This document shows positions 6,965 through 12,393 of a stretch of 12,393 nt of DNA, piece after piece. The notes under the pieces were generated by a model. The model did no database searches. It worked only from the letters and a program-made list of their open reading frames with translations, and had not been told where the DNA came from. A program made the translations under genes and the position numbers. The stretch comes from Bacillota bacterium (GTDB lineage Bacteria; Bacillota; Clostridia; Lachnospirales; Lachnospiraceae). The DNA lies in assembly GCA_023435645.1 (NCBI GenBank), contig JAEYRK010000038.1:1-12393 (forward strand), in the 5' to 3' direction. How positions within the stretch are numbered: the stretch's first letter is position 1; every line of letters begins with the position of its first letter.

Positions 6965-7030
6965 AAACCCGTTCCTCCGTAGCTTAGATATCTCTCTAAA
7001 GCTAGGAGTGAACGGGTTTCTTCTATATTT
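6965..7030. terminator. Bidirectional terminator between convergent genes
   Basis: Segments 6965-6988 and about 6995-7019 form a long, nearly complete stem; the ten-base ends (aaacccgttc with gaacgggttt) pair perfectly. The plus-strand exit is TTTCTTCTATATTT and the minus-strand exit is GGGTTTTGATTT, both T-rich. It lies between the convergent ends of the sugar-phosphate transferase (stop at 6851) and the leftmost glycerophosphotransferase (stop at 7076), and so can end both transcripts. Confidence 0.85.
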
Positions 7031-7053
7031 CATGCTAATCTTTCATGCTAATC
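7028..7053. repeat. Perfect 13-bp tandem duplication
   Basis: The unit tttcatgctaatc occurs twice head to tail (7028-7040 and 7041-7053), just beyond the bidirectional terminator and 23 nt short of the minus-strand stop codon. It is probably a slippage or short duplication with no evident function. Confidence 0.85.
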
Positions 7054-7075
7054 AGTCTAAGTATTATTATTTTAC

Positions 7076-8221
7076 CTACTCCCTGATGAAACGTAGTAGC
7101 CTTTCTGTGGCCTTCCCATCGAGATAGGAAAAATGATTGTTTCTGAAGGTGCTTATGACCTCCATATCAAAGCGATTCTCTCGAATAACGGCTGCTGTCT
7201 CCTCTGCCGTAGCTGTAACCGGCCCTGGTACATATGCCTGATAATCACTGTAAAAGCCTCTTCCATGGTCAGAAAATTCCTTCAAATCATAAGCATAAAA
7301 CACCATCGGTCGACCAGTCAGACAGTACTCAAAGATAATGGAGGAATAATCTGAAATCAGAACATCCGAGGCCATCAGTAAGGAGTTCAGGTCTGTTTCA
7401 AAGGACATCTGGCAAACTCTCGGCAAAAGCTTAAGCCCTAAGCAAGCCTCAGCGATAAAAGGATGCAGTCTTAATCCCAGGTAATACTCCTCCGGCAGAA
7501 CCTTCTGTAAATCCTCAAGCTTTTGAAGAATTCCTGTTCCCTGAAGCTCCTGATCCCGGAAGGTTGGTGCATAAAGGATCAGCTTTGCATGTTCAGGAAT
7601 GGAATATTTTTGATAGATAGCTTCCCTGTCCTGATTAAGTCCAAGCTTCTCTGCCTCCTTAATCCGTCGGATCAGCTCGTCTGTCTTTGGAAGTCCAATC
7701 GGATATACCCTCTCCTCACTGATTCCAAAGGTCTCTGCATACAGCCTCCTTGTCCCTTCTGAATTAACAATCAAATGGGTTATGTTACTGTTTGCCTGCT
7801 TCTCCAGCATCTTCAACCGACCGGTATTCACATGCTGTCCGAATTTCTTGATCGTACCGGTACCATGCCATAGCTGAATGACCTTGACTCCCCTTCTCCG
7901 CTTTATATACGCCATCGGCAGAAACACATTATCCATCAGGATAATCTGTGCACGGGATAGTTCGAAGGGTTTCCTGAAGAAAAAGGATAGAAGCCCCGGA
8001 AGGCTTTTTAGACCTTTTACATCCAGAGTCTCTCTCTTCGTGATATAGGAAAAGCTGTAGCCTTCCTCCTGTTCCTTCAGTGCCTTTACGACCAGGCTGA
8101 CATTACTACCCTCACCGTCATCATGGGTCATGATGCAATGCACCCGCTTCTTCTTTGTCGGTAACAGTCTGCATATATCATAAATCATTGCAAATAATCG
8201 GTATCCAATTTCCTTTCGCAT
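7076..8221 (-). CDS. CDP-glycerol glycerophosphotransferase family protein (TagB/TagF-like)
   Basis: Family members move glycerol phosphate (sometimes another polyol phosphate) from a CDP-activated donor onto a lipid-linked acceptor at the inner membrane face. This 381-residue copy has the family motifs: QLWHGTGTIKKF (117-128) with the first key histidine, YAPTFRD (217-223), RLHPF (251-255) with the second key histidine, SDYSS (290-294) and TGRPMVFY (302-309), then RGFY and PGP near the C-terminus. It is single-domain, shorter than polymerases of the TagF type that carry an N-terminal extension, so it may be a primase or a side-chain transferase; sequence alone does not decide. GGGAG lies 9 nt before the ATG. 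It is the last gene of the leftward cluster, 122 nt after the previous gene. It differs from its two paralogues here, for example FRD for WRD and RLHP for KYHY. Confidence 0.9.
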   Translation of the reverse strand: MRKEIGYRLFAMIYDICRLLPTKKKRVHCIMTHDDGEGSNVSLVVKALKEQEEGYSFSYITKRETLDVKGLKSLPGLLSFFFRKPFELSRAQIILMDNVFLPMAYIKRRRGVKVIQLWHGTGTIKKFGQHVNTGRLKMLEKQANSNITHLIVNSEGTRRLYAETFGISEERVYPIGLPKTDELIRRIKEAEKLGLNQDREAIYQKYSIPEHAKLILYAPTFRDQELQGTGILQKLEDLQKVLPEEYYLGLRLHPFIAEACLGLKLLPRVCQMSFETDLNSLLMASDVLISDYSSIIFEYCLTGRPMVFYAYDLKEFSDHGRGFYSDYQAYVPGPVTATAEETAAVIRENRFDMEVISTFRNNHFSYLDGKATERLLRFIRE

Positions 8222-8277
8222 GAGCCTGTTCTCCCAAAAGCTATAATCTCGGTCTATAGATCACATTTTATCATAAG

Positions 8278-8297
8278 CTGCTGATCTCCTACAGCAG
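8278..8297 (-). other. Small hairpin between the two glycerophosphotransferase genes
   Basis: The arms ctgctg (8278-8283) and cagcag (8292-8297) can form a 6-bp stem with an 8-nt loop. On the minus strand it is followed by CTTATGATAAAAT, only loosely U-rich. It may be a weak terminator or processing site within the operon. No good -35/-10 pair for the downstream gene was found in this 122-nt spacer. Confidence 0.3.
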
Positions 8298-8345
8298 TAT
8301 CCAATCTTCAGTATCTCATCTTCAGTATCTCATCTTCAGTACCCT
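8295..8345. repeat. 14-bp tandem repeat next to a stop codon
   Basis: Three full copies of a 14-bp unit (cagtatctcatctt, the first copy differing at two positions) plus a partial fourth occupy 8295-8336 and 8337-8345. The array abuts and slightly enters the stop codon (8344-8346) of the upstream glycerophosphotransferase. The unit length is not a multiple of three, and the array lies almost wholly in the spacer. It looks like a slippage-prone minisatellite. Confidence 0.85.
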
Positions 8346-9525
8346 ATGACATAGGGGGATCGATGCCTTGCGCCAGCTCCTCGATCAGCGCAACCACCTT
8401 CCGGGCTGCCTGTCCATCATCCGCATGGTTGTATTTCGCCAGAAAGGCATCATATCTCGCCCGGTATTCCCGGCTGTCATAATGAAGTATCTCATGAAGC
8501 AGCTCTTCGCTTGTCACAGCAACAGGTCCCGGAGCCTCCTCCAATAAATTAAAATAAAAGCCCCGGAGATTATTCCGGTATTCCTCAAGGTCATAGCAAT
8601 AGAACAGTATGGGTCTGCCTAGTAAGCTAAAGTCAAACATAACTGAGGAATAATCAGTTATGAGAAGGTCGGAAACCAGATACAAAACAGAGATATCATA
8701 GCTCATATCAAAGGAGCGGATGAACTCCCCATAGATGGACCAATCGATTTGGTCCATCACCAGATAATGATATTTCACAATCAGCACCGAATCCTTACCC
8801 AATCCTTCCTTCAGCAGGGAAAAATCAATCCTGGGATTAAATTTATATTTACCGTTCCCATAGAATTCATTATCCCTCCAGGTGGGTGCATAGAGAATAA
8901 TTCGTTTATCCAGGGGAAGTCCCAGCTCCTCCTTAAGCTTTACAATATCGGCCTGCTGATTCCTCCGAAACAAAACATCATTTCTCGGATAACCGATCTC
9001 AAGTATCTCCTTCTTAAAATCAAAGGCCCTCCGAAATATCTCAGTTGAGAAGCTGTTCTGGGAAATGAGATAATCCCAGGTCCTCGTATTCTCCCGAAAG
9101 CTCTTCTTATAGTCCTCGATCCCTGTTTCTCCTGCCATAAACACTGCTTCCATATCCAATGCAAGCTTCTTTAGCGGAGTACCATGCCAGGTCTGGATAT
9201 AGGTACAGCCCGGACGTTTAATGATATACTTCGGAAGCCTGGAATCGCAGACCCATATACCTGCGGTAGCAAATAACAGGAAATACCGGAAGCGGTTCCT
9301 TCGTATTTTTCGAGCCGATCCCGGTATTACAGTCGTCACATCCTCCAGTATAAAATAACAACGATACTTTTTGTCCAAACCCTGCCGAACCATTTCTTCA
9401 TAAATGGCTCGGGGATTACCGGTATAATTTCTGCCAAGATTACTCTCAAACAAAAGGATCCTCCGATTGACCTTTAGAAGCCTTGTGCAGAGCCTATAGC
9501 CGAATAAAACAATCCTCTTAAGCAT
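8344..9525 (-). CDS. CDP-glycerol glycerophosphotransferase family protein (TagB/TagF-like), second copy
   Basis: This is a glycerophosphotransferase of the same family as the gene at 7076-8221 but clearly diverged from it. In numbering from the preferred ATG (393 residues), the motifs are TWHGTPLKKL (112-121) with the first key histidine, YAPTWRDNEF (212-221), KYHY (251-254) with the second histidine, TDYSS (290-294), GRPILFY (303-309), LRGFY (320-324) and APGP (331-334). WHGTPLKK and APTWRDNEF are the more usual family forms, so this copy looks closer to canonical TagB/TagF. An in-frame ATG at 9532-9534 directly abuts the GGAGG site and cannot use it. The ATG at 9523-9525 lies 9 nt behind that site and is preferred. 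The gene follows tagD by about 100 nt of structured spacer. The partial gene at the right edge shares its LRGFY...PGP ending. Confidence 0.92.
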   Translation of the reverse strand: MLKRIVLFGYRLCTRLLKVNRRILLFESNLGRNYTGNPRAIYEEMVRQGLDKKYRCYFILEDVTTVIPGSARKIRRNRFRYFLLFATAGIWVCDSRLPKYIIKRPGCTYIQTWHGTPLKKLALDMEAVFMAGETGIEDYKKSFRENTRTWDYLISQNSFSTEIFRRAFDFKKEILEIGYPRNDVLFRRNQQADIVKLKEELGLPLDKRIILYAPTWRDNEFYGNGKYKFNPRIDFSLLKEGLGKDSVLIVKYHYLVMDQIDWSIYGEFIRSFDMSYDISVLYLVSDLLITDYSSVMFDFSLLGRPILFYCYDLEEYRNNLRGFYFNLLEEAPGPVAVTSEELLHEILHYDSREYRARYDAFLAKYNHADDGQAARKVVALIEELAQGIDPPMS

Positions 9526-9534
9526 AAAAACCAT

Positions 9535-9615
9535 CCTCCGCCGCTTACGCCAGTGACTGCCGAGGCCTCCTAATCAGGGAGTCCTTTCATCCTTCAAAGG
9601 TAGTCTGGCGGCATT
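9535..9615 (-). promoter_or_regulatory. Structured spacer between tagD and the glycerophosphotransferase gene
   Basis: The arms cgccag (9548-9553) and ctggcg (9605-9610), extended by act (9556-9558) and agt (9602-9604) across a two-base bulge, close a roughly 63-nt element. Inside it two smaller inverted repeats are possible on the minus strand: CCTTT with AAAGG, and CTCC with GGAG around CTGATTA. A competing pairing of CCGCC with the GGCGG next to the GGAGG ribosome binding site would cover that site. The two foldings look mutually exclusive, so the spacer might act as an attenuator or translation switch. It matches no RNA family that I recognise. Confidence 0.4.
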
Positions 9616-9623
9616 CCCATTGA

Positions 9624-10022
9624 TTATTTCTTGCTGTCAAGCTTTAGATCCTGCTTTATTTTCGTAGTGGAGATCCCATCGGTTCTGGGTAGATACACCA
9701 CCTCACAATAATCCTTTAAGAAATCAAACTGACCCTTCCAGTCATCTCCCATGACAAATACATCAATTTGATTGTCAACAACATCCTGAATTTTCTGCTC
9801 CCAGGTATACTCCGGAAGTACCTCATCCACATATTTGATGGATTCTAAGATGATTTTTCTATCCTCATAGCAATGATATGCTGTCTTATGCTTGATCGCA
9901 TTAAATTCATCGGAGGAAAGCACTACTACCAGATAATCTCCCAGCTCCTTCGCTCTTCTTAACAGATTAATATGACCTACATGGAGTAAATCATAGGTCC
10001 CATAGGTAATTACTTTTTTCAT
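9624..10022 (-). CDS. tagD: Glycerol-3-phosphate cytidylyltransferase TagD
   Basis: TagD makes CDP-glycerol from CTP and glycerol 3-phosphate in the cytoplasm, the donor for all the glycerophosphotransferases around it. The 132-residue protein has the full family length. It carries the nucleotidyltransferase HxGH motif (H14-V-G-H17 in TYGTYDLLHVGHINLLRRAK), the central YEDRKIILESIKYVDEV and VFVMGDDWKGQFDFLKD segments, and the RTDGISTTKIK signature (113-123). It resembles Bacillus subtilis TagD along its whole length, so the assignment is firm. The ATG overlaps the TGA stop of the TagH-like gene in an ATGA arrangement. An AAGGAGG site lies inside the end of that gene 6 nt before the ATG, indicating translational coupling of the two. 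Confidence 0.97.
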   Translation of the reverse strand: MKKVITYGTYDLLHVGHINLLRRAKELGDYLVVVLSSDEFNAIKHKTAYHCYEDRKIILESIKYVDEVLPEYTWEQKIQDVVDNQIDVFVMGDDWKGQFDFLKDYCEVVYLPRTDGISTTKIKQDLKLDSKK

Positions 10023-11173
10023 AGTAAGCCTCCTTCATTCGTTGGGTCATCCTTACCCTTGCCAACCTCTGCCGCGGTGCTGTCCGCAGCTACTTCCTGC
10101 ACTACTGTGCGATCCGCTGTACTTATCTCCTGCGCAGTACTGTCAGCTGCTTTTTCCTGTTGCACTATACTGCTATCAGTAGCTACTTCCTGCACTACTG
10201 TGATATCCGCTGTATTTAACTCCGCTTCTGTACTACCCACAGCTACTTCAGTTCTTTCATGGGCAGGGGGAAGGGGCTTCTCCTGAATGACCACTCCCTC
10301 CTCCTTATGCTCCGCAGCTTCTACAACCGAATGCTCCGCAGCTTCTACACCCGAATGCTCCGCAGCCTCGGGAACCGGCTTTTTCTTCTTTTTCTTTTTC
10401 TTCTTGGCTTTCTTTTTTGCCTCAGCAGCGTCCGTATCTCCTATCATGGTCTCATAGATACCGCAGACCTCCTCTGCCGATCCTTCCGCAATCAGGCTAC
10501 CATGCTCTAATAGGATTGCCTTATTACAAATCCGTTTGATCTGATCAATATTATGGGAGACAAATAATACGGTTATTCCCTGATCAAACATAGCCTGGAT
10601 TCTTTTCTCACTCTTCTTACGAAACTTCGCATCTCCGACGGACAGAACCTCATCCAGAATCAGAATTTCCGGCTCCATCACCGTGGCAATCGAGAAGCCA
10701 AGTCTTGCTTTCATACCTGAGGAATAATTCTTCACCGGAACATGGATAAAATCCCCCAAATCTGAAAACTCTACGATTTCATTTAACTTTTCTTTGATAA
10801 AATCCTTGGGATAACCCAATACAGCTCCGTACAGAAAGATATTTTCCATCCCTGTATATTGGGGATCAAAACCTGCCCCCAACTCCAGCAGAGGCACAAT
10901 CTTCCCCTTAATACTGACGCTTCCCTCCGTCGCCTTTAATACACCTGCGATAATCTTCAACAGCGTACTTTTTCCGGCACCGTTAAGGCCTAGTACTCCC
11001 AGCCGATCTCCCTTATTGATAGAGAAGGAGATATTTTTCAACGCCCAAAATTCCTGGTAGCGAAGCTCCTTCTTTACCAGCTTTATGACATACTCCTTTA
11101 GATTATCGACTTTCTTTTCCATTAAGTTGAATTTCATGCTGACGTTATCAACCTTTAAAACCACATTTTTCAA
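10019..11173 (-). CDS. tagH: ABC transporter ATP-binding protein TagH-like, with repetitive lysine-rich tail
   Basis: This is the ATPase partner of the TagG-like permease and powers export of a lipid-linked polymer across the membrane. Numbered from the upstream ATG (11183-11185; 388 residues), the ABC domain spans about 10-250: Walker A GLNGAGKST (66-74), signature YSSGM (154-158), Walker B ILILDE (174-179) and switch histidine H211. The LLELGAGFDPQYTGMENI segment is typical of polysaccharide and teichoic-acid exporters. The tail 251-388 is unusual: 12 lysines in 13 residues (257-269), three EAAEH octads, then Ser/Thr/Ala/Glu-rich repeats. The ATG has no ribosome binding site, while GGAGG lies 5 nt before an in-frame TTG (11171-11173), so the TTG start (384 residues) is preferred, with modest certainty. 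The gene overlaps tagD by 4 nt and follows the permease gene by about 100 nt. Confidence 0.9.
   Translation of the reverse strand: MKNVVLKVDNVSMKFNLMEKKVDNLKEYVIKLVKKELRYQEFWALKNISFSINKGDRLGVLGLNGAGKSTLLKIIAGVLKATEGSVSIKGKIVPLLELGAGFDPQYTGMENIFLYGAVLGYPKDFIKEKLNEIVEFSDLGDFIHVPVKNYSSGMKARLGFSIATVMEPEILILDEVLSVGDAKFRKKSEKRIQAMFDQGITVLFVSHNIDQIKRICNKAILLEHGSLIAEGSAEEVCGIYETMIGDTDAAEAKKKAKKKKKKKKKPVPEAAEHSGVEAAEHSVVEAAEHKEEGVVIQEKPLPPAHERTEVAVGSTEAELNTADITVVQEVATDSSIVQQEKAADSTAQEISTADRTVVQEVAADSTAAEVGKGKDDPTNEGGLL
10088..10202. repeat. Pair of 22-bp direct repeats in the TagH tail
   Basis: The same 22-bp sequence occurs perfectly at 10088-10109 and 10181-10202, and similarity continues for about 12 more bases with two mismatches. 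The 93-bp spacing is 31 codons, so the copies are in frame and encode the two TVVQEVA segments of the tail. This indicates growth of the tail by internal duplication. Confidence 0.8.
10307..10370. repeat. 24-bp tandem repeat encoding EAAEH octads in the TagH tail
   Basis: Two full copies (10307-10330 and 10331-10354) and most of a third (from 10355) of a 24-bp unit encode EAAEHSGV, EAAEHSVV and EAAEHKEE (residues 273-296 of the 388-residue frame). The first two copies differ by one base. The unit is a multiple of three, so copy-number change would keep the reading frame. Confidence 0.85.
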
Positions 11174-11280
11174 AATAACCTCCATGTGCCGTCAGGCAAG
11201 TAACCTACACAAGCTGCATGCTATGTGCTGTTTTCAAAGTGTATCACTTCATGTTTCCAGAACCAGGCTGTCTCTAGGGT

Positions 11281-12066
11281 CTATATGTTCAAGATGAATT
11301 TGTCCTGCTGCTTATAAAACAATACGATTCCGATTAGTAAGGATCCGATACAGTACATTGTGGAAATCAGCATGGCTTCTTTGTCAATCGGTAATCCAAA
11401 GATACTGTTCCTAAAATTAATAATAATTTGATACAAGGGATTCAGCTTATAAATCCACAAATTTTCTTTGCTGACAATCTCTATCCTGTAAAAAATAGCT
11501 GAGGTGTACATAATGAGCATCAGAATAACCCCCCACAGATATTCCAAATCCCTGAAGAATACAGCGAGAGTCGCCAGTATCAGTCCCACTCCTAGGCATA
11601 GGATCAGGAGCTGGAACAAGGGAATGAAGACAGCGAGCAGGTGAATCGTAGGCTTGACGCGGAAAATCAGCGCAGCTCCGAATAATACCACTAGGGAGAT
11701 TAAAAAGGTCAGATAATTTGCTAATATCGTGGAAAACGGGTATATGTACTTCGGTACATATACCTTCTTAATCATGGCACTGTTACTCCTGATTGCTTTC
11801 ATTGCTGCTTTTGTAGAATTTGAAAAGTAGGAAAAAAGTAAACGTCCGGTCAGGATATATACCGGAAACATATGGTCCTTCTTCTGATAAATGGTAGAAA
11901 AAACCATAGTAAGTACGGCGGTTGTTAAGATGGGTTCCAATAAAGTCCACAGGATGCCCAGATAGGAACGGCGGTACTTGAGCTTAATATCCTTTTTCAC
12001 CAATTCCATCAATAAAAACCGATATTTCTTAAAATTTTTAATCGAAGTACCCACGTTTATCCCCAC
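11281..12066 (-). CDS. tagG: ABC-2 type transporter permease TagG-like (polymer export)
   Basis: This is the membrane subunit of the polymer exporter, pairing with the TagH-like ATPase encoded next downstream. The 261-residue protein has the ABC-2 polysaccharide/teichoic-acid permease pattern. A cytoplasmic N-terminus carries LVKKDIKLKYRRSYLGILWTLLEP, the conserved segment that contacts the ATPase. About six membrane helices follow (roughly 40-60, 68-85, 110-135, 142-170, 176-192, 234-252), with the family's late LNPLYQIIINFR motif. Length fits the family. The start is uncertain: GTG at 12064-12066 gives the longest frame but has only AGGA 3 nt away, and a second GTG at 12052-12054 is equally possible. 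Immediate downstream linkage to the ATPase and tagD supports a teichoic-acid-type role; the exported polymer itself is inferred. Confidence 0.9.
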   Translation of the reverse strand: MGINVGTSIKNFKKYRFLLMELVKKDIKLKYRRSYLGILWTLLEPILTTAVLTMVFSTIYQKKDHMFPVYILTGRLLFSYFSNSTKAAMKAIRSNSAMIKKVYVPKYIYPFSTILANYLTFLISLVVLFGAALIFRVKPTIHLLAVFIPLFQLLILCLGVGLILATLAVFFRDLEYLWGVILMLIMYTSAIFYRIEIVSKENLWIYKLNPLYQIIINFRNSIFGLPIDKEAMLISTMYCIGSLLIGIVLFYKQQDKFILNI

Positions 12067-12189
12067 ACTTCCTGTATAACTTCAATAATTGTTGCAGTGC
12101 TCCTACGCCCACACTTTCCGCTAAGAAACATGGATCTGCTGATTTCAAATAATATACTGATCAGAAGTTTCGCAATTTCTTACGAAATA
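12067..12189. other. Spacer upstream of the TagG-like gene
   Basis: This 123-nt spacer separates the partial glycerophosphotransferase from the permease gene. On the minus strand TTGCGA is followed at 15 nt by TATTAT, or at 17 nt by TTATTT. It is only a weak promoter candidate, so I cannot tell whether tagG starts a new transcript. No clear terminator hairpin is visible. Confidence 0.35.
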
Positions 12190-12393
12190 TTACTGATTGA
12201 ATACTGATTCTACCACTTTTTGTGACGAATGTCCATCTTCCCACTCACAAAATCTGTTGTAGAAGACCTCATACCTGGCTGCATACTCCTTCTCTATGGA
12301 AGCAATATTCTTTACAGCCTCTACTACCTCTTCCGTAGTAAATAACAGAGGTCCGGGGACTTCCTTCTCTATATCAATATAAAAGCCCCTTAA
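12190..12393 (-). CDS. Partial CDP-glycerol glycerophosphotransferase (C-terminal 67 residues)
   Basis: Reading the minus strand from the window edge gives 67 uninterrupted codons ending in TAA at 12190-12192; the start lies outside the window. The fragment begins LRGFYIDIEKEVPGPLLF and continues with a TTEEVVEAVKNI helix and a terminal DGHSSQKVVESVF helix. This matches the C-termini of the two complete glycerophosphotransferases here (RGFY, PGP, a T-x-EE segment, then a DGxx...KV helix) and is closer to the one at 8344-9525. It is therefore probably a third family member. The catalytic motifs would be outside the window, so activity cannot be judged. It is upstream of and in the same direction as the tagG-tagH-tagD series. 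Confidence 0.85.
   Translation of the reverse strand, partial: LRGFYIDIEKEVPGPLLFTTEEVVEAVKNIASIEKEYAARYEVFYNRFCEWEDGHSSQKVVESVFNQ

Noticed and set aside
8295..8345. Possible CRISPR-like array
   Set aside because: The units are only 14 bp and directly adjacent, with no unique spacers and no cas genes, so this is a simple tandem repeat.
9532..9534. ATG as the start of the second glycerophosphotransferase
   Set aside because: It directly abuts the GGAGG motif with no spacing; the ATG three codons downstream has a workable 9-nt spacing.
10379..10417. Programmed frameshift at the lysine-coding A-rich tract of TagH
   Set aside because: The main frame stays open to a stop that overlaps the tagD ATG with a good ribosome binding site, so no shift is needed; the alternative frames show no family sequence.

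Overview
The window looks like chromosome of a low-to-moderate GC, Gram-positive anaerobe of the class Clostridia, probably Lachnospiraceae or a close relative. This placement is an inference from strong AAGGAGG-type ribosome binding sites, sigma-A promoters, GTG and TTG starts, a Firmicutes-type TagD, and a second, diverged ClpX. No rRNA, tRNA, CRISPR array, insertion sequence or phage gene is visible. Nearly all genes lie on the minus strand; the one exception is a sugar-phosphate transferase at 5430-6851.

Left part (1-5429). Positions 7-139 form a long imperfect palindrome with a perfect 23-bp inverted-repeat core. It is followed by the terminator of a stand-alone lipoprotein substrate-binding gene of the branched-chain amino acid (LivK-like) type, which has its own sigma-A promoter and a leader of about 170 nt. 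Upstream of it is a two-gene unit encoding a ClpX-like unfoldase with an altered RKH loop and a 70-residue acidic zinc-ribbon protein. Next comes a membrane-anchored HtrA/DegP-type serine protease with its own terminator. This part concerns protein quality control and nutrient uptake.

Right part (5430-12393). This is a cell-surface glycopolymer locus. A polyprenyl-phosphate sugar-phosphate transferase is read rightward from a good promoter. It converges, across a bidirectional terminator, on a leftward series: a partial CDP-glycerol glycerophosphotransferase at the right edge, TagG-like permease, TagH-like ATPase, TagD glycerol-3-phosphate cytidylyltransferase, and two further CDP-glycerol glycerophosphotransferases. 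Together these would make CDP-glycerol (TagD), polymerise or add glycerol phosphate on a lipid-linked glycan (the transferases), and export the product by ABC transporter (TagGH). That is a wall-teichoic-acid-like or capsule-like poly(glycerol phosphate) pathway. The sugar-phosphate transferase is a plausible initiator, but its link to the tag genes rests only on position. The locus continues past the right edge.

For five genes the ribosome binding site or start codon calls for comment: the ClpX-like, HtrA-like, TagH and second glycerophosphotransferase genes probably start inside the longest open frame, and the TagG start is ambiguous. No wholly new system is evident. The points most worth a second look are the ClpX variant and its small neighbour, the palindromic element, the repetitive lysine-rich tail of TagH, and the structured spacer between tagD and the next gene.
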